Shown: positions 32,889-42,027 of the stretch, piece after piece
Layout of the letters: each line of letters starts with the position of its first letter
Numbering within the stretch: position 1 is the first letter of the stretch
Source of the DNA: Terripilifer ovatus
GTDB lineage: Bacteria; Pseudomonadota; Alphaproteobacteria; Rhizobiales; Beijerinckiaceae
DNA length: 42,156 bases
NCBI GenBank assembly: GCA_029222685.1
Contig: JARHVB010000016.1
Span: forward strand, 1 to 42,156
Direction: 5' to 3'
The notes under the pieces: generated by a model
Database searches by the model: none
What the model was told of the DNA's origin: nothing
Seen by the model: the letters and a program-made list of their open reading frames with translations, nothing else
Translations under genes and position numbers: made by a program

Positions 32889-33698
32889 ATGTTTAGAAGA
32901 AGTCTCGTTGCAGCGTTGGTCCTGAGCGCGGCGCCGGCGCTTGCCAGGGACGCCTGGGTGTACTCTCCGCCCCGCGCGGGCGCCGGGGCGACATTGCGCT
33001 ACGCATCGATCGACACTGACGGCTCCATCACAGGTACGCGCAACGCAGTATACGATGAGAGGGTGAGCTTCTACTGCGAAGCGCGTTCCGGCCGCATCCA
33101 GCTCAGCGTGTCCTTCCTTAACGAGGCAATCCTGCGAACACCGAGGATCAAGGCGACATTGTCGACCGGTAGTGCTCGACTGGATGTGGATGGCGAGCCG
33201 ATTCCAGGCAACGACGAATCTCCCAAGTTCCTGGGGACCTTCACCGGCACCACGATAGTCCAGGAACTCGAAGGCGCGGAGATGCTCAACATCATCGTGC
33301 GGCCGACCAGGATCAGCCTTCCCCTGTCCACGCTTGGGGACAAGGCGTCTGCTTTCGCGCAAGCATGCGATAAGGGCGTAAGACCGGCTGCCGCGACGAC
33401 AAGCCCTTTCATCGGAACATGGGGCCAGATCCGATCCAATGCCGGCGACTGCCCGACCTGCCTTGTCAGCATCGTACCATTCGGTGATGCGCTCCGCATC
33501 ACTGCCAACAACGGCTGGTCTGCGACCGTGCGCGGCAATGAGCACGAAGTGTCAGGAGAAGGCAATTGGCCGACATCCGGCGTTTGGAGTGGCCCTCTTG
33601 CGGTCGAACTGCATTGGGAAGCCGGAGAACTGCACCTTGCCATGACGGCACTGAACAGCAACGCCTCGCTGACGGCATCGTATATCCGGAGCCGATAG
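32889..33698 (+). CDS. Secreted protein of unknown function
   Basis: The 269-residue protein has a classic signal peptide ('MFRRSLVAALVLSAAPALA', cleavage after ALA near residue 19). No family is recognised. The mature part is beta-rich in two sections. The first (about 20-165) reads like an immunoglobulin-like or invasion-associated fold. The second (about 180-269, starting 'FIGTWGQ' and containing 'CPTC') reads like a small lipocalin-type barrel. GGGGG lies just before ATG 32889. It probably acts in the periplasm. Confidence 0.75.
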   Translation: MFRRSLVAALVLSAAPALARDAWVYSPPRAGAGATLRYASIDTDGSITGTRNAVYDERVSFYCEARSGRIQLSVSFLNEAILRTPRIKATLSTGSARLDVDGEPIPGNDESPKFLGTFTGTTIVQELEGAEMLNIIVRPTRISLPLSTLGDKASAFAQACDKGVRPAAATTSPFIGTWGQIRSNAGDCPTCLVSIVPFGDALRITANNGWSATVRGNEHEVSGEGNWPTSGVWSGPLAVELHWEAGELHLAMTALNSNASLTASYIRSR

Positions 33699-33779
33699 AA
33701 CGCGACCGCAGCCGTTCACATGCATGGCTGCGCCGCCTCATGCCGTTCGATCTGAACCCATAAGGGATGCGTCAGCCAC

Positions 33780-34490
33780 ATGATAGACCTGTCCATTGCC
33801 GATGTCGTAACCCGGTTTCCGGATTTCCGGGTTGCCGTTCTCCACTTCGAAGGCAACGGCATTCCAGCCGAGCGGACGCCGCGCATCGAAACCTATATCG
33901 CGGAATCCGTGCAGACCTGCCGTGCGCGCTGGAGCGGCACGGAACTCTCCGCCATTCCAGGTGTCGCCGCCTGGCGCCGTGCCTATAAGGGCTTCGGCAT
34001 CAAGAGCACGAGCTATCGTTCGTCTGTCGAACGGCTGGTGAAGCGTGTGCTGGCCGGCGATGATATTCCCCGCATCAACGCTTTCGTCGATCTCTACAAC
34101 GCCGTCTCGCTCGCCCATGTTCTGTGCCTGGGGGCTGACGATCTTGATCGCATCGACGGCGATCTCGCGTTTCGCTTCGCGCGCGAAGGCGACAGCTTCA
34201 TCGACATGGCGCCGGCGGAAGGATTGCCGGCAGAACAGCCGCCGAAATCCGGCGAAGTCGTCTATGCGGCCGGATCGACCGTGCTGTGCCGGCGCTGGAA
34301 CTGGCGGCAGGACGCACGCTCGGTCGTCGGTCCACAGACGCGCCGCATCGTGCTGACCATCCAGTCGAACGGAGAAGGTTCGATTGAGACTGCGGCCGAA
34401 ACGCTCAATGCGCTGGCGGCATCCGAGCTGGCGATGACATGCACGGTCGCCTTCGCCGACAGTGCTCGTCCGCATGTGCAGATGACGTGA
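33780..34490 (+). CDS. B3/B4-domain protein (PheRS beta-like editing domain)
   Basis: The 236-residue protein matches stand-alone B3/B4 tRNA-binding domain proteins: 'AWRRAYKGFGIKSTSYRSSVERLVKRVL' (about 62-92), 'INAFVDLYNAVSLAHVLCLGADDLD' and 'LCRRWNWRQDARSVVGPQTRR' (about 165-190). In PheRS this domain edits mischarged tRNA; stand-alone forms are thought to hydrolyse mischarged aminoacyl-tRNA or act on related substrates, with little experimental proof. No membrane or signal segments, so cytoplasmic. Confidence 0.85.
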   Translation: MIDLSIADVVTRFPDFRVAVLHFEGNGIPAERTPRIETYIAESVQTCRARWSGTELSAIPGVAAWRRAYKGFGIKSTSYRSSVERLVKRVLAGDDIPRINAFVDLYNAVSLAHVLCLGADDLDRIDGDLAFRFAREGDSFIDMAPAEGLPAEQPPKSGEVVYAAGSTVLCRRWNWRQDARSVVGPQTRRIVLTIQSNGEGSIETAAETLNALAASELAMTCTVAFADSARPHVQMT

Positions 34491-34518
34491 CGCCGGAACG
34501 CGTGCGCGATCCGGCGTC
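34489..34518. terminator. Candidate bidirectional terminator between convergent genes
   Basis: GACGCCGG (34489-34496) and CCGGCGTC (34511-34518) form a perfect 8-bp stem in the 45-bp gap between the B3/B4 gene end and the oppositely oriented repeat-protein gene end. T runs are weak on both sides. Confidence 0.4.
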
Positions 34519-34535
34519 GGCAAAACAACCGGGTT

Positions 34536-35120
34536 TCAGTAGCCGTGATGACGGTGACCGCCGAGGCTTTGCCAGCTATCGGTCCCGGGCTGCACCATCA
34601 CCTGACGCGTCTGCGTCGCATAGGTTGCCGGCACGGTCTGGTAATAGGTCTGTGCTGCGCGCACCTGTACGGGCCGGCGCACGGTGGCATATTCCGCCGG
34701 CTCCGTCTCATAGGTGACGCTCGCGGGCTGCACGACGACAGTGCGATAGACCGTGCTGTAGACGGCCGGCTGCACGACCCAGCAACCGATTTCACGCCCA
34801 TAGGCATCGCGCGTGACGCTCCAGACCTTGCTGGCCGGTTGAACCATGACGCGCTCCGCCACGCTCTGCGTGATGGCGGGAACCGGCCGTGCAAACGTGC
34901 GCGCCGGCCGCGTGACGATACGCTCGGTCACTTCGCCGTATTCGGCTGGCGACTGCAGGGCGACGGTGTGCGGTGGCGAGACCATCACCTGCTCCTGCAC
35001 CGCGCCGTAGACCGGCGGGGTGGTGACACGCTGATAGCAACAGCCGTCGCCGGCCTGAGCGCTGCCTGCAGCGCTCAGGGCAAGGGCGAAGGCGACAAAC
35101 GAAACAATGCGGATATTCAT
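34536..35120 (-). CDS. Exported protein with short tandem repeats
   Basis: The 194-residue protein has a signal peptide ('MNIRIVSFVAFALALSAAGSAQA', cleavage near 23) and a Cys-Cys just after it. The rest consists of about seven degenerate repeats of the form 'V-V-x-P-A-x-x-x-x-x-x-P-A-x-Y-x-x-V', for example 'VMVSPPHTVALQSPAEYGEV' and 'VVVQPASVTYETEPAEYATV'. It ends with a His-rich 'GGHRHHGY'. This is typical of rhizobial envelope proteins of unknown role. The ATG at 35120 gives a proper signal peptide; the longer in-frame start would bury it. Confidence 0.8.
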   Translation of the reverse strand: MNIRIVSFVAFALALSAAGSAQAGDGCCYQRVTTPPVYGAVQEQVMVSPPHTVALQSPAEYGEVTERIVTRPARTFARPVPAITQSVAERVMVQPASKVWSVTRDAYGREIGCWVVQPAVYSTVYRTVVVQPASVTYETEPAEYATVRRPVQVRAAQTYYQTVPATYATQTRQVMVQPGTDSWQSLGGHRHHGY

Positions 35121-35257
35121 TGGAATGCCTTTCAGGCCTCGGACAAATGACTTACGTTCCGCCGCACGCCTATCCACATGGTTTCCACGATGTGCGCAAC
35201 GCACTTCGGCCATTAACGTTAAATACGGGGCGTCTGCGGCGCATGGGGAGAGACCAG

Positions 35258-35983
35258 ATGGGAGATGAATTTATCGTTGGCGTCAGCGACAGGAATGCGA
35301 TCAGGATTCTCTCTGCCAGCGCCGTCCGCCAGGCGATCACCGGCGCAGCCGAGGCCTTCCACAAACGAAGCAACGCCAATCTGCATCTTCAATTCGCCAC
35401 ATCGGGCGCAGTGGAAAAGCGTATCGCGACAGGCGAGGTCTTCGATGTCGTCGCTGCATCCATCGATGCGTTGTCGGCCCTGCATGAGCGTGCGCTGCTC
35501 GGCGCACCTTCGCCCGTCGGCTCGTCGCGCATCGCGCTTGGCGTGAAAGACGGCGTCAACGCGCCCGACATCTCGACGGTCGACAAGTTTCGCGCCGCGC
35601 TGCTGGCGGCAAAACATATTGCCCGCGGCGATCCCGACGGCGGCGGCACCGCCGGCAATCATCTGCATCGCGTGCTCGAACGCACCGGCCTTCTCGACGT
35701 CACGCGCGACAAGACTATCCTGCGGGTCGGCGGCTATAATGTGATGAAGGAAGTGGTGGAAGACCGCGCCGACTTCGGCCTGACCCAATCAACCGAGATA
35801 GTCGCCGTCGACGGCGTCGGCATTGCCGGCTGGCTGCCGGATGATCTCCAGCTTGTCACCACCTATGCAGTGGCCAAAGGGCTTGGCGCACCTTTGGATG
35901 AACGCGCAAAGGATTTATACGCCTCGCTGATCGATGGCTCATGCGCCGGCATCTATACGAAGGCCGGATTCTTTCCGAGCTGA
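35258..35983 (+). CDS. ModA-like substrate-binding protein without a signal peptide
   Basis: The 241-residue protein resembles molybdate/anion-binding proteins: 'IRILSASAVRQAITGAAEAF' (about 14-33), 'LQFATSGAVEKRIATGEVFDVVAAS' (about 46-70) and 'ARGDPDGGGTAGNHLHRVLERTGL'. No signal peptide is present at any plausible start (35258 has GGGAGA upstream; 35243 is an alternative). It is therefore probably cytoplasmic, or a sensor domain, and not a transporter partner. No ABC transporter genes lie beside it. It ends only 7 bp from the convergent VOC gene. Confidence 0.75.
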   Translation: MGDEFIVGVSDRNAIRILSASAVRQAITGAAEAFHKRSNANLHLQFATSGAVEKRIATGEVFDVVAASIDALSALHERALLGAPSPVGSSRIALGVKDGVNAPDISTVDKFRAALLAAKHIARGDPDGGGTAGNHLHRVLERTGLLDVTRDKTILRVGGYNVMKEVVEDRADFGLTQSTEIVAVDGVGIAGWLPDDLQLVTTYAVAKGLGAPLDERAKDLYASLIDGSCAGIYTKAGFFPS

Positions 35984-35990
35984 TGAAAAT

Positions 35991-36518
35991 TCACTCATCG
36001 GGCAGCGACCAGGTGTCGTAACGAAACGCCTCCACATCGACGACCGTGCCATGGCCGCGCGGCGGGCCTTTCGGCAAATCAGCGGCGCCCGCAAAGCCGC
36101 TTTTGCAGAACAGTTCAATCATATTGCCGGACGGATCGCGAAAGAACATCAACGCTTCGACACCCTTGCGCGTCCAGAAGTTGGAGCTTGGAATGCCGCA
36201 GCGCGCCAGCCACGCCTTCATCTGCGACAAAGCCTCCGGGCCGCAGTAGAAAGCGAAATGCGGATATTCATGGCTGGGTTCCAGAAACGTGCAGCCTTCA
36301 TTGCCGATGCCGATTTCGACGCCGTTGACGACGATCGCGGCGAAGGTCGGCGTATCGACACGGATCTTGCCGCCCAGCACCTGCGTGTAAAAGCGCTTGC
36401 CTTCTTCGAGATCGCGGCAGGGCACGCTGACATGAGCAAACGAGTCGAGCACAGGCGGTCCGTTGATGCCGGCCTGCGGATCAATGCTGCTGTGTTGTTC
36501 GACGGCGGCTTCGCTCAT
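35991..36518 (-). CDS. VOC-family (glyoxalase/dioxygenase fold) protein
   Basis: The 175-residue protein has one vicinal-oxygen-chelate domain: 'DSFAHVSVPCRDLEEGKRFYTQVLGGK' (about 25-51), 'FAFYCGPEALSQMKAWL' and 'EALMFFRDPSGNMIELFC' (about 122-140). The metal-ligand positions (H in 'FAHVSV', E in 'MIELF') are present. The substrate is unknown. The start is ATG 36518, with GGAAGG upstream; a longer in-frame start would have no ribosome site. Confidence 0.87.
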   Translation of the reverse strand: MSEAAVEQHSSIDPQAGINGPPVLDSFAHVSVPCRDLEEGKRFYTQVLGGKIRVDTPTFAAIVVNGVEIGIGNEGCTFLEPSHEYPHFAFYCGPEALSQMKAWLARCGIPSSNFWTRKGVEALMFFRDPSGNMIELFCKSGFAGAADLPKGPPRGHGTVVDVEAFRYDTWSLPDE

Positions 36519-36759
36519 GGCCCTTCCTCCCTCGTTGTTTGTTCGACATATCCATCCAGACCGATTGTCGCGCAGGGCCAGTTTATCAAACCGGCGTGAG
36601 CGGCCAATGCGCCGCATTGCGCAGGCGAAAATAGGCGAAGACTATGAATTTGCACGCGGCCATTGCCGCAGATGTGTTCCTGTGATCGATCTGCGCTATA
36701 TAGCCACCGACCAAATCGATGCGGCGTCTTCGGGCGCCGCTTTTAAATGGACATATGCG

Positions 36760-37155
36760 ATGAATTTCAGGTCTTTAGCTTTCGCCGTCTCGGCTTTGGC
36801 CGTTCTTTCCTCCCATGCACGGGCGCAGGACGTCGATGCCGGCAAGCTATCGTTCAACAAGTGCCGTCCCTGCCATCAGATCGGTGAAAACGCTCGCAAT
36901 CTCGTCGGTCCGGAATTGAACGGCGTCATCGGCCGCAAGGCAGGCAGCGTCGAAGGCTTCAACTATTCCGAAGCCAACAAGGAGTCCGGCATCACCTGGG
37001 ACGAAGCCACGTTCAAGGAATATATCGCCAACCCCCGCGCCAAGGTGCCGGGAACGAAAATGGCTTTCGCCGGCATCAAGAACGAAAAAGAGGTCAACAA
37101 CCTGCTTGCTTATCTGAAGACGTTCGGGCCCGACGGCAAAGCCAAACAGCCCTGA
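36760..37155 (+). CDS. Class I c-type cytochrome (c2-like), periplasmic
   Basis: The 131-residue protein has a signal peptide (1-22, 'SALAVLSSHARAQ'), the haem site 'CRPCH' at about 35-39, and the axial Met in 'GTKMAFAGI' near 108. It ends with a short Lys-rich tail. Such cytochromes carry electrons between the bc1 complex and terminal oxidases or other periplasmic enzymes. ATG 36760 is the only start that gives the export signal. A short terminator follows. Confidence 0.92.
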   Translation: MNFRSLAFAVSALAVLSSHARAQDVDAGKLSFNKCRPCHQIGENARNLVGPELNGVIGRKAGSVEGFNYSEANKESGITWDEATFKEYIANPRAKVPGTKMAFAGIKNEKEVNNLLAYLKTFGPDGKAKQP

Positions 37156-37187
37156 AATCAGATAGCTGCCTGAAAGCCCCCCTCACC

Positions 37188-37204
37188 CCACCCGGCGGGT
37201 TTTT
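37188..37204 (+). terminator. Rho-independent terminator after cytochrome c
   Basis: ACCC-GGC-GGGT followed by five T (37190-37204) forms a short GC stem with a U tail, 35 bp after the cytochrome stop and before the TetR promoter. Confidence 0.55.
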
Positions 37205-37229
37205 CCATTTCTGAAAATAATTCATTCGA

Positions 37230-37258
37230 TTGACTTATTCAACCGGATGAATTACCAT
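37230..37258 (+). promoter_or_regulatory. Promoter with TetR operator in its spacer
   Basis: TTGACT (37230-37235) and TACCAT (37253-37258) are separated by exactly 17 bp. That spacer holds the inverted repeat ATTCA-ACCGGA-TGAAT (37237-37252). Transcription would begin about 37265, the ATG of the TetR gene, implying a leaderless message. The placement predicts autorepression by the TetR protein and control of the whole efflux operon. Confidence 0.55.
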
Positions 37259-37264
37259 TTCAAT

Positions 37265-37957
37265 ATGAGCGAGAAAACACCTCCATCCCCCTCTCAGCGC
37301 CCCGACCGCGGCGACGCCACCCGCGAGAAACTCCTCGCGGCATCGATCGACGTCTTCGGACGCCTGGGTTTCGACGGCGCCACGACTCGCGCCCTCGCCG
37401 ACGCCGCCGGCGTCAATCTCCAGGCCATCCCCTACTATTTCGGCGGCAAGGAAGGCCTCTACATTGCCGCTGCCGAATATCTCACCACGCTGATTTCCGC
37501 CCACGTCGGCGATTTCCGCACCCGCGTCCGCGCCCGTCTCGCGCAAGGCCCATCCAATCCCGTCGACGCCGATGAAGCCCGCGCCCTGCTGACCGAGATT
37601 CTCGAGCGCATGGCGGGACTGTTCCTGAGCAGCCAGTCGGAACCCTGGGCCCGCTTCATCATCCGCGAGCAGATGGAGCCGACGGAAGCCTTCTCCCGCG
37701 TCTACGGCGGCATCATGCAGCCGATGCTCGGCATCGCTGCAAATCTGGTCGGCATCATCCTTGGCGAGGATCCTGCCTCGGAACATGTCCGCCTGCGAAC
37801 CTTTTCCCTGCTGGGCAATATCATGGTGTTTCGCGTGGCCCATGCGGCGGTTTTGAAACATCTCGACTGGACCACGATCGGTCCGCGCGAACTCGATGCC
37901 GTTCACTCGCTCGTCGGCGAGGTCGTCGCCTCGCTCCAGCCACGGAGGACGGCATGA
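37265..37957 (+). CDS. TetR-family repressor, CecR/YbiH-like (DUF1956 C-terminal domain)
   Basis: The 230-residue protein has an N-terminal TetR HTH ('[48 protein letters not shown]', about 19-66, quoted here as the region only in parts: '[15 protein letters not shown]' and '[12 protein letters not shown]'). A ligand-binding C-terminal domain of CecR type follows ('[18 protein letters not shown]', about 130-147). In E. coli CecR controls the ybh efflux genes, and the same gene order follows here. ATG 37265 is preferred to 37247, because the latter lies within the operator. It overlaps the HlyD-like gene by 4 bp (ATGA). Confidence 0.88.
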   Translation: MSEKTPPSPSQRPDRGDATREKLLAASIDVFGRLGFDGATTRALADAAGVNLQAIPYYFGGKEGLYIAAAEYLTTLISAHVGDFRTRVRARLAQGPSNPVDADEARALLTEILERMAGLFLSSQSEPWARFIIREQMEPTEAFSRVYGGIMQPMLGIAANLVGIILGEDPASEHVRLRTFSLLGNIMVFRVAHAAVLKHLDWTTIGPRELDAVHSLVGEVVASLQPRRTA

Positions 37958-38958
37958 AGACCAGCATCGTCCGCGCCGTCGTTCTTATATGCCTCGCCGG
38001 CCTCGCAGCCGCCTGGTGGTTCAATGTGCCGGCACGCATGGGCTGGACCCACGCGCAGGCGGATGCACTCACCCTCTACGGCAATGTCGACATCAGGCAG
38101 GTCCAGTTGGGCTTCCGCGTCAACGGCCGGGTCGCCCAGACACTGGTCGATGAAGGCGACAGCGTGAAGGCCGGCGCCGTCATCGCCCGCCTCGATACGA
38201 GGCCCTATGAAGACACGGTGCGCGCCGCGGAAGCCCAGTTGGCCGCCCTGCGCGCCACCTTCGACAAGGTGCAGACCGGGCCGCGCCCCGCCGAAATCGC
38301 CCAGGCGCAGGCGAACCATGCCGAGCAGGTCGCAAACCTGCAGAACGCACAATTGACCTACGAGCGGTCGCGCCAGCTGCGCCCCAACGGCACGGTGTCT
38401 CAGGCCACGCTCGATCAGGCGCTAGCAGCGCGCGACATGGCAGCCGCGCGCGCCGCCTCGGCGCTCGAAGGACTGCATCTTTTGCAGCAAGGCAGCCGCG
38501 TCGAGGATATTGCGGCCGCCCGTGCCAATCTCCAGGCTGGAGAAGCAAATCTTGCAACGGCGAAGACGGCGTTGCAGGACACGGAGCTGCGCGCGCCGGC
38601 TGACGGCATCATCCTGTCGCGCGTGCGCGAAGCCGGCGCCATCGTCGCGCCCAACGACATCGTCTATGTGCTGTCGCTGACCCAGCCGGTCTGGGTGCGC
38701 ACCTATATTGCAGAACCGCGGCTGGGATCGATCCATACCGGCATGAACGTCGAGGTCGTCACCGACGGCGCGCCGAACCATCCCTATCGCGGCACCATCG
38801 GCTTCATCTCCTCGGTCGCCGAATTCACGCCGAAATCGGTAGAGACGCCCGATCTTCGAACCGACCTCGTCTATCGCCTGCGCATCATCATCGATCAGGC
38901 GGATACAGCCCTGCGCCAGGGCATGCCCGTCACCATCCGTCTGCCGCGCGGCAATTGA
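37954..38958 (+). CDS. HlyD/YbhG-like periplasmic adaptor protein
   Basis: The 334-residue protein has an N-terminal membrane anchor (about 5-22) and a barrel-sandwich/lipoyl half ('[31 protein letters not shown]', about 48-75, seen as '[18 protein letters not shown]'). A long coiled-coil hairpin follows (about 95-205), then the second half ('[24 protein letters not shown]'-like strands near 210-235) and a beta-barrel. Membrane fusion proteins of this type link an inner-membrane exporter to an outer-membrane channel. It is co-translated with the upstream TetR and downstream ATPase genes. Confidence 0.9.
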   Translation: MKTSIVRAVVLICLAGLAAAWWFNVPARMGWTHAQADALTLYGNVDIRQVQLGFRVNGRVAQTLVDEGDSVKAGAVIARLDTRPYEDTVRAAEAQLAALRATFDKVQTGPRPAEIAQAQANHAEQVANLQNAQLTYERSRQLRPNGTVSQATLDQALAARDMAAARAASALEGLHLLQQGSRVEDIAAARANLQAGEANLATAKTALQDTELRAPADGIILSRVREAGAIVAPNDIVYVLSLTQPVWVRTYIAEPRLGSIHTGMNVEVVTDGAPNHPYRGTIGFISSVAEFTPKSVETPDLRTDLVYRLRIIIDQADTALRQGMPVTIRLPRGN

Positions 38959-38960
38959 CC

Positions 38961-40721
38961 ATGGCTGCGTCCGCAACATCTTCCCCCTTCGTGCAGATTG
39001 CGGACGTCTCCAAGAGATTTGGCACCGCGCCGCCCGCGCTCGACGCCGTGTCGGGCGCGATCGAAGGCGGCCACATCACTGGCCTTGTCGGCCCCGACGG
39101 GGCCGGCAAGACGACGCTCATCCGCATGATGACCGGCCTGATGATGCCCGACGGCGGCACGATCGACGTGCTCGGCTTCGACACGCGTCGCGATCCGGCG
39201 CGCATCCAGGCCGCCATCGGCTATATGCCGCAGCGCTTCGGCCTCTACGAGGATCTCTCGGTTCAGGAGAATCTGAATCTGTATGCCGACCTGCGTGGCC
39301 TTCCCAAGGCTGACCGTCCCGCCACTTTCGACGAACTCCTCACCTTCACCGACCTCAAACGGTTCACCGGCCGCCTCGCCGGGCAATTGTCCGGCGGCAT
39401 GAAGCAGAAACTCGGCCTCGCCTGCGCGCTGTTGAAAAAGCCGCGCCTGCTGCTGCTCGACGAGCCCGGCGTCGGCGTCGATCCGATCTCCCGCCGCGAC
39501 CTGTGGAAGATGGTCAAGGATCTCACCACCGAAGGCATCGGCGTCGTCTGGTCGACCGCCTATCTCGACGAGGCGGAAGCCTGCGACCGCGTGCTGCTGC
39601 TCAACCAGGGCAAATTGCTGTTCACCGGGCCGCCGTCCGAATTGACTGGCCGGGTCGATGGCCGGGTCTTCAGGCTCTCAGGGCTGACCGGCCGCCGCCG
39701 GCCGATCCTCGCCAAAGCGCTCGATCAGAACGGCGTCATCGACGGCGTCATGCAGGGCGCCTCCATTCGTCTGGTGGTCGAAGCCAATGCCGATGTCGCT
39801 GCCATTGCGACAGCCATCGCTGGAGCAAACATAACCACGGCACCCGCCTCCCCGCGCTTCGAGGATGCTTTCGTCGACATGCTCGGCGGCGGCCCCGGCG
39901 GCCGCTCGAGACTGGCGGAGACAACGACGGCTCTGCCGACCGATGACGACAAGCCGGTGATCGAAGCACGTGGGCTGACGAAAAGATTCGGCGATTTCAC
40001 CGCCGCGCAGGACATCACGTTTCAGATTCCGCGCGGCCAGATTTTCGGCCTTCTCGGCCCCAACGGCGCCGGCAAGTCGACCACGTTCAAAATGCTCTGC
40101 GGCCTGCTGAGGCCGACCGGCGGCGAAGGCAGGGTCGCCGGCTTCGACCTGCGCCGCGACACGGCGCAGGCGCGCAACCGGCTCGGGTACATGGCGCAGA
40201 AATTCTCGCTCTACGGCGATCTCAGCGTCGCCCAGAACCTCGATTTCTTCGCCGGCGTCTATGGCCTGAGCGGCGCGCGCAAGCGCGAGCGTATCAGGCT
40301 GATGACGGAGATCTTCGACTTCGCGCCGCACGCCTCGCTATCGGCAAAAGATCTGCCGCTCGGCCTGAAGCAGCGCCTGGCGCTCGCCTGCGCCGTCATG
40401 CACGAGCCGGAGGCGCTGTTCCTCGACGAGCCGACATCTGGCGTCGACCCGATCACGCGGCGCGAGTTCTGGACGCATATCAACGCGCTTGTCGAAAAGG
40501 GCGTCACCGTCCTCGTCACCACCCATTTCATGGACGAGGCGGAATATTGCGACCGCATTTCGCTGATCTATCGCGGCCGCTCCATCGCGCTCGGATCACC
40601 CGACGACCTCAAGGCCAGCGTCGCCACAACGGCGAACCCGGATCCGACGATGGAAGACGCCTTCATCGCTCTCGTGCAGGCGTCCGAGGCGGACGATACC
40701 GCAGGAAAGGCCGCCGCATGA
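38961..40721 (+). CDS. ABC transporter ATPase with two nucleotide-binding domains, YbhF-like
   Basis: The 586-residue protein carries two ABC domains. The first (about 10-235) has Walker A 'GPDGAGKTT', signature 'LSGGMKQ' and Walker B 'LLLLDEPGVGVDP'. The second (about 330-565) has 'GPNGAGKST', a degenerate signature 'LPLGLKQ' and 'ALFLDEPTSGVDP'. Such tandem ATPases power YbhFSR-type ABC-2 exporters for drugs or cations. I take ATG 38961; a TTG six bases earlier is possible. It overlaps the permease start by 4 bp. Confidence 0.93.
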   Translation: MAASATSSPFVQIADVSKRFGTAPPALDAVSGAIEGGHITGLVGPDGAGKTTLIRMMTGLMMPDGGTIDVLGFDTRRDPARIQAAIGYMPQRFGLYEDLSVQENLNLYADLRGLPKADRPATFDELLTFTDLKRFTGRLAGQLSGGMKQKLGLACALLKKPRLLLLDEPGVGVDPISRRDLWKMVKDLTTEGIGVVWSTAYLDEAEACDRVLLLNQGKLLFTGPPSELTGRVDGRVFRLSGLTGRRRPILAKALDQNGVIDGVMQGASIRLVVEANADVAAIATAIAGANITTAPASPRFEDAFVDMLGGGPGGRSRLAETTTALPTDDDKPVIEARGLTKRFGDFTAAQDITFQIPRGQIFGLLGPNGAGKSTTFKMLCGLLRPTGGEGRVAGFDLRRDTAQARNRLGYMAQKFSLYGDLSVAQNLDFFAGVYGLSGARKRERIRLMTEIFDFAPHASLSAKDLPLGLKQRLALACAVMHEPEALFLDEPTSGVDPITRREFWTHINALVEKGVTVLVTTHFMDEAEYCDRISLIYRGRSIALGSPDDLKASVATTANPDPTMEDAFIALVQASEADDTAGKAAA

Positions 40722-41866
40722 GCGATCAAGCTATCACCCGGCCCACGCGCAATGACCGCATCCGCCGCTTTGCTGCCCTGGTGCGCAAGGAAACCTATCA
40801 GGTCGTCCGCGACCCGAGCAGCATCCTCATCGCCATTGTCCTGCCGCTGCTGCTGCTGTTCCTGTTCGGCTATGGCGTCTCGCTCGACGCGACACGCACG
40901 CGCATCGGCCTCGTCGTCGAAAGCGCCACGTCGGTGACGCAGGACCTCGCCGCCAGTTTTCAGGCCTCGCGCTATTTCGAGGTCGTCAACGGCCGCGACC
41001 GGCGCGAATTCGAAGAGGATCTGCTGGTCGGGAAAGTCAGGGGCATTCTGGTGATCCCCGCCACCTTCGACGCCGATTTCGCCGCCACGCGCGCACCGAA
41101 GATACAGGTCATCGTCGACGGCTCCGATCCCAACACCGCAAGCTTCGTGCAGAACTACGCCCAGGGCGTCGTCGCCACCTGGGCGGCGCTTCGCGCCGCC
41201 GAGACCGCCGCGCGCGTGCCGACCATCACCGTCGAGCAGCGGTTCTGGTTCAATCCGGAGCTGACGAGCCGCAACTTTCTCGTGCCGGGCTCCATCGCCA
41301 TCGTCATGACCTTGGTCGGCACCCTGCTCACATCGCTCGTCGTCGCGCGCGAATGGGAGCGCGGCACCATGGAAGCGATGATGGCGACGCCGGTCACCGC
41401 AGGCGAACTGCTCGCCGGCAAGATCCTGCCCTATTTCATCCTTGGCCTGGCGTCGATGAGCCTCTGCGTCCTGCTCGCCGTCGTCCTGTTCGGCGTGCCG
41501 TTCCGAGGCTCCATCGTCGCGCTCTATGCGCTGTCGGCGGCCTTTCTCATTCCCGCGCTCGGCCAGGGCCTGCTCATCTCCGCCGCCACCAAGAACCAGT
41601 TTCTCGCCTCGCAGCTCGCCTTGATTTCGGCCTTCCTGCCGGCATTCCTGCTTTCGGGGTTCCTGTTCGAGATCAATTCCATGCCGACCGTGATTCAATG
41701 GATCACGGTGATCGTGCCGGCGCGCTATCTGATTCCGAGCCTGCAGACCGTGTTTCTCGCCGGCGATGTCTGGCCGATGTTCGGCGAGGCCATCGCCGTG
41801 ATGCTGCTCATCGGCGCAGTCTTCTTCATCGTCGCCTGGCGCAACACGCGCAAGAGGATCGGCTGA
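40718..41866 (+). CDS. ABC-2 type permease, YbhS-like
   Basis: The 382-residue protein has an N-terminal helix ('SILIAIVLPLLLLFLFGYGVSLD', about 35-57), a large external loop, and five more membrane helices from about 190 on. 'VAREWERGTMEAMMATPVTAGELLAGKILPY' (about 210-240, the coupling-helix region) is typical of ABC-2 permeases. The ATG overlaps the ATPase stop (ATGA). In E. coli a second permease, YbhR, follows; here no second permease begins within the remaining 290 bp. Confidence 0.92.
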   Translation: MSDQAITRPTRNDRIRRFAALVRKETYQVVRDPSSILIAIVLPLLLLFLFGYGVSLDATRTRIGLVVESATSVTQDLAASFQASRYFEVVNGRDRREFEEDLLVGKVRGILVIPATFDADFAATRAPKIQVIVDGSDPNTASFVQNYAQGVVATWAALRAAETAARVPTITVEQRFWFNPELTSRNFLVPGSIAIVMTLVGTLLTSLVVAREWERGTMEAMMATPVTAGELLAGKILPYFILGLASMSLCVLLAVVLFGVPFRGSIVALYALSAAFLIPALGQGLLISAATKNQFLASQLALISAFLPAFLLSGFLFEINSMPTVIQWITVIVPARYLIPSLQTVFLAGDVWPMFGEAIAVMLLIGAVFFIVAWRNTRKRIG

Positions 41867-41906
41867 ATGAAACGTGTGTCTGCAAGTGGTAGCCAGCCCA
41901 CAGAAG

Positions 41907-41954
41907 CCCTCATCCTGAGGAGCAACGCTTGCGTTGCGTCTCGAAGGACGGGGG
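41907..41954 (+). repeat. Dispersed intergenic repeat, copy 1
   Basis: The sequence begins CCCTCATCCTGAGGAGC, has an inner stem GCAACGC-TT-GCGTTGC (41922-41937), and ends GTCTCGAAGGACGGGGGC. This pattern resembles dispersed intergenic repeats I associate with Bradyrhizobium-group genomes. It lies directly after the efflux operon. Confidence 0.6.
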
Positions 41955-42027
41955 CGTCAGCGAAGTGCATGACGAGTGGAAAAGATAAGTTTGCCTCGCT
42001 GCGTAAGCAACAGGCTGCGGCGTGTCG

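Noticed and set aside
40568..41698. 376-residue antisense ORF over the permease
   Set aside because: It is Glu/Asp/Gly/Arg-rich shadow sequence of a hydrophobic membrane protein; the plus-strand permease is clearly the gene.
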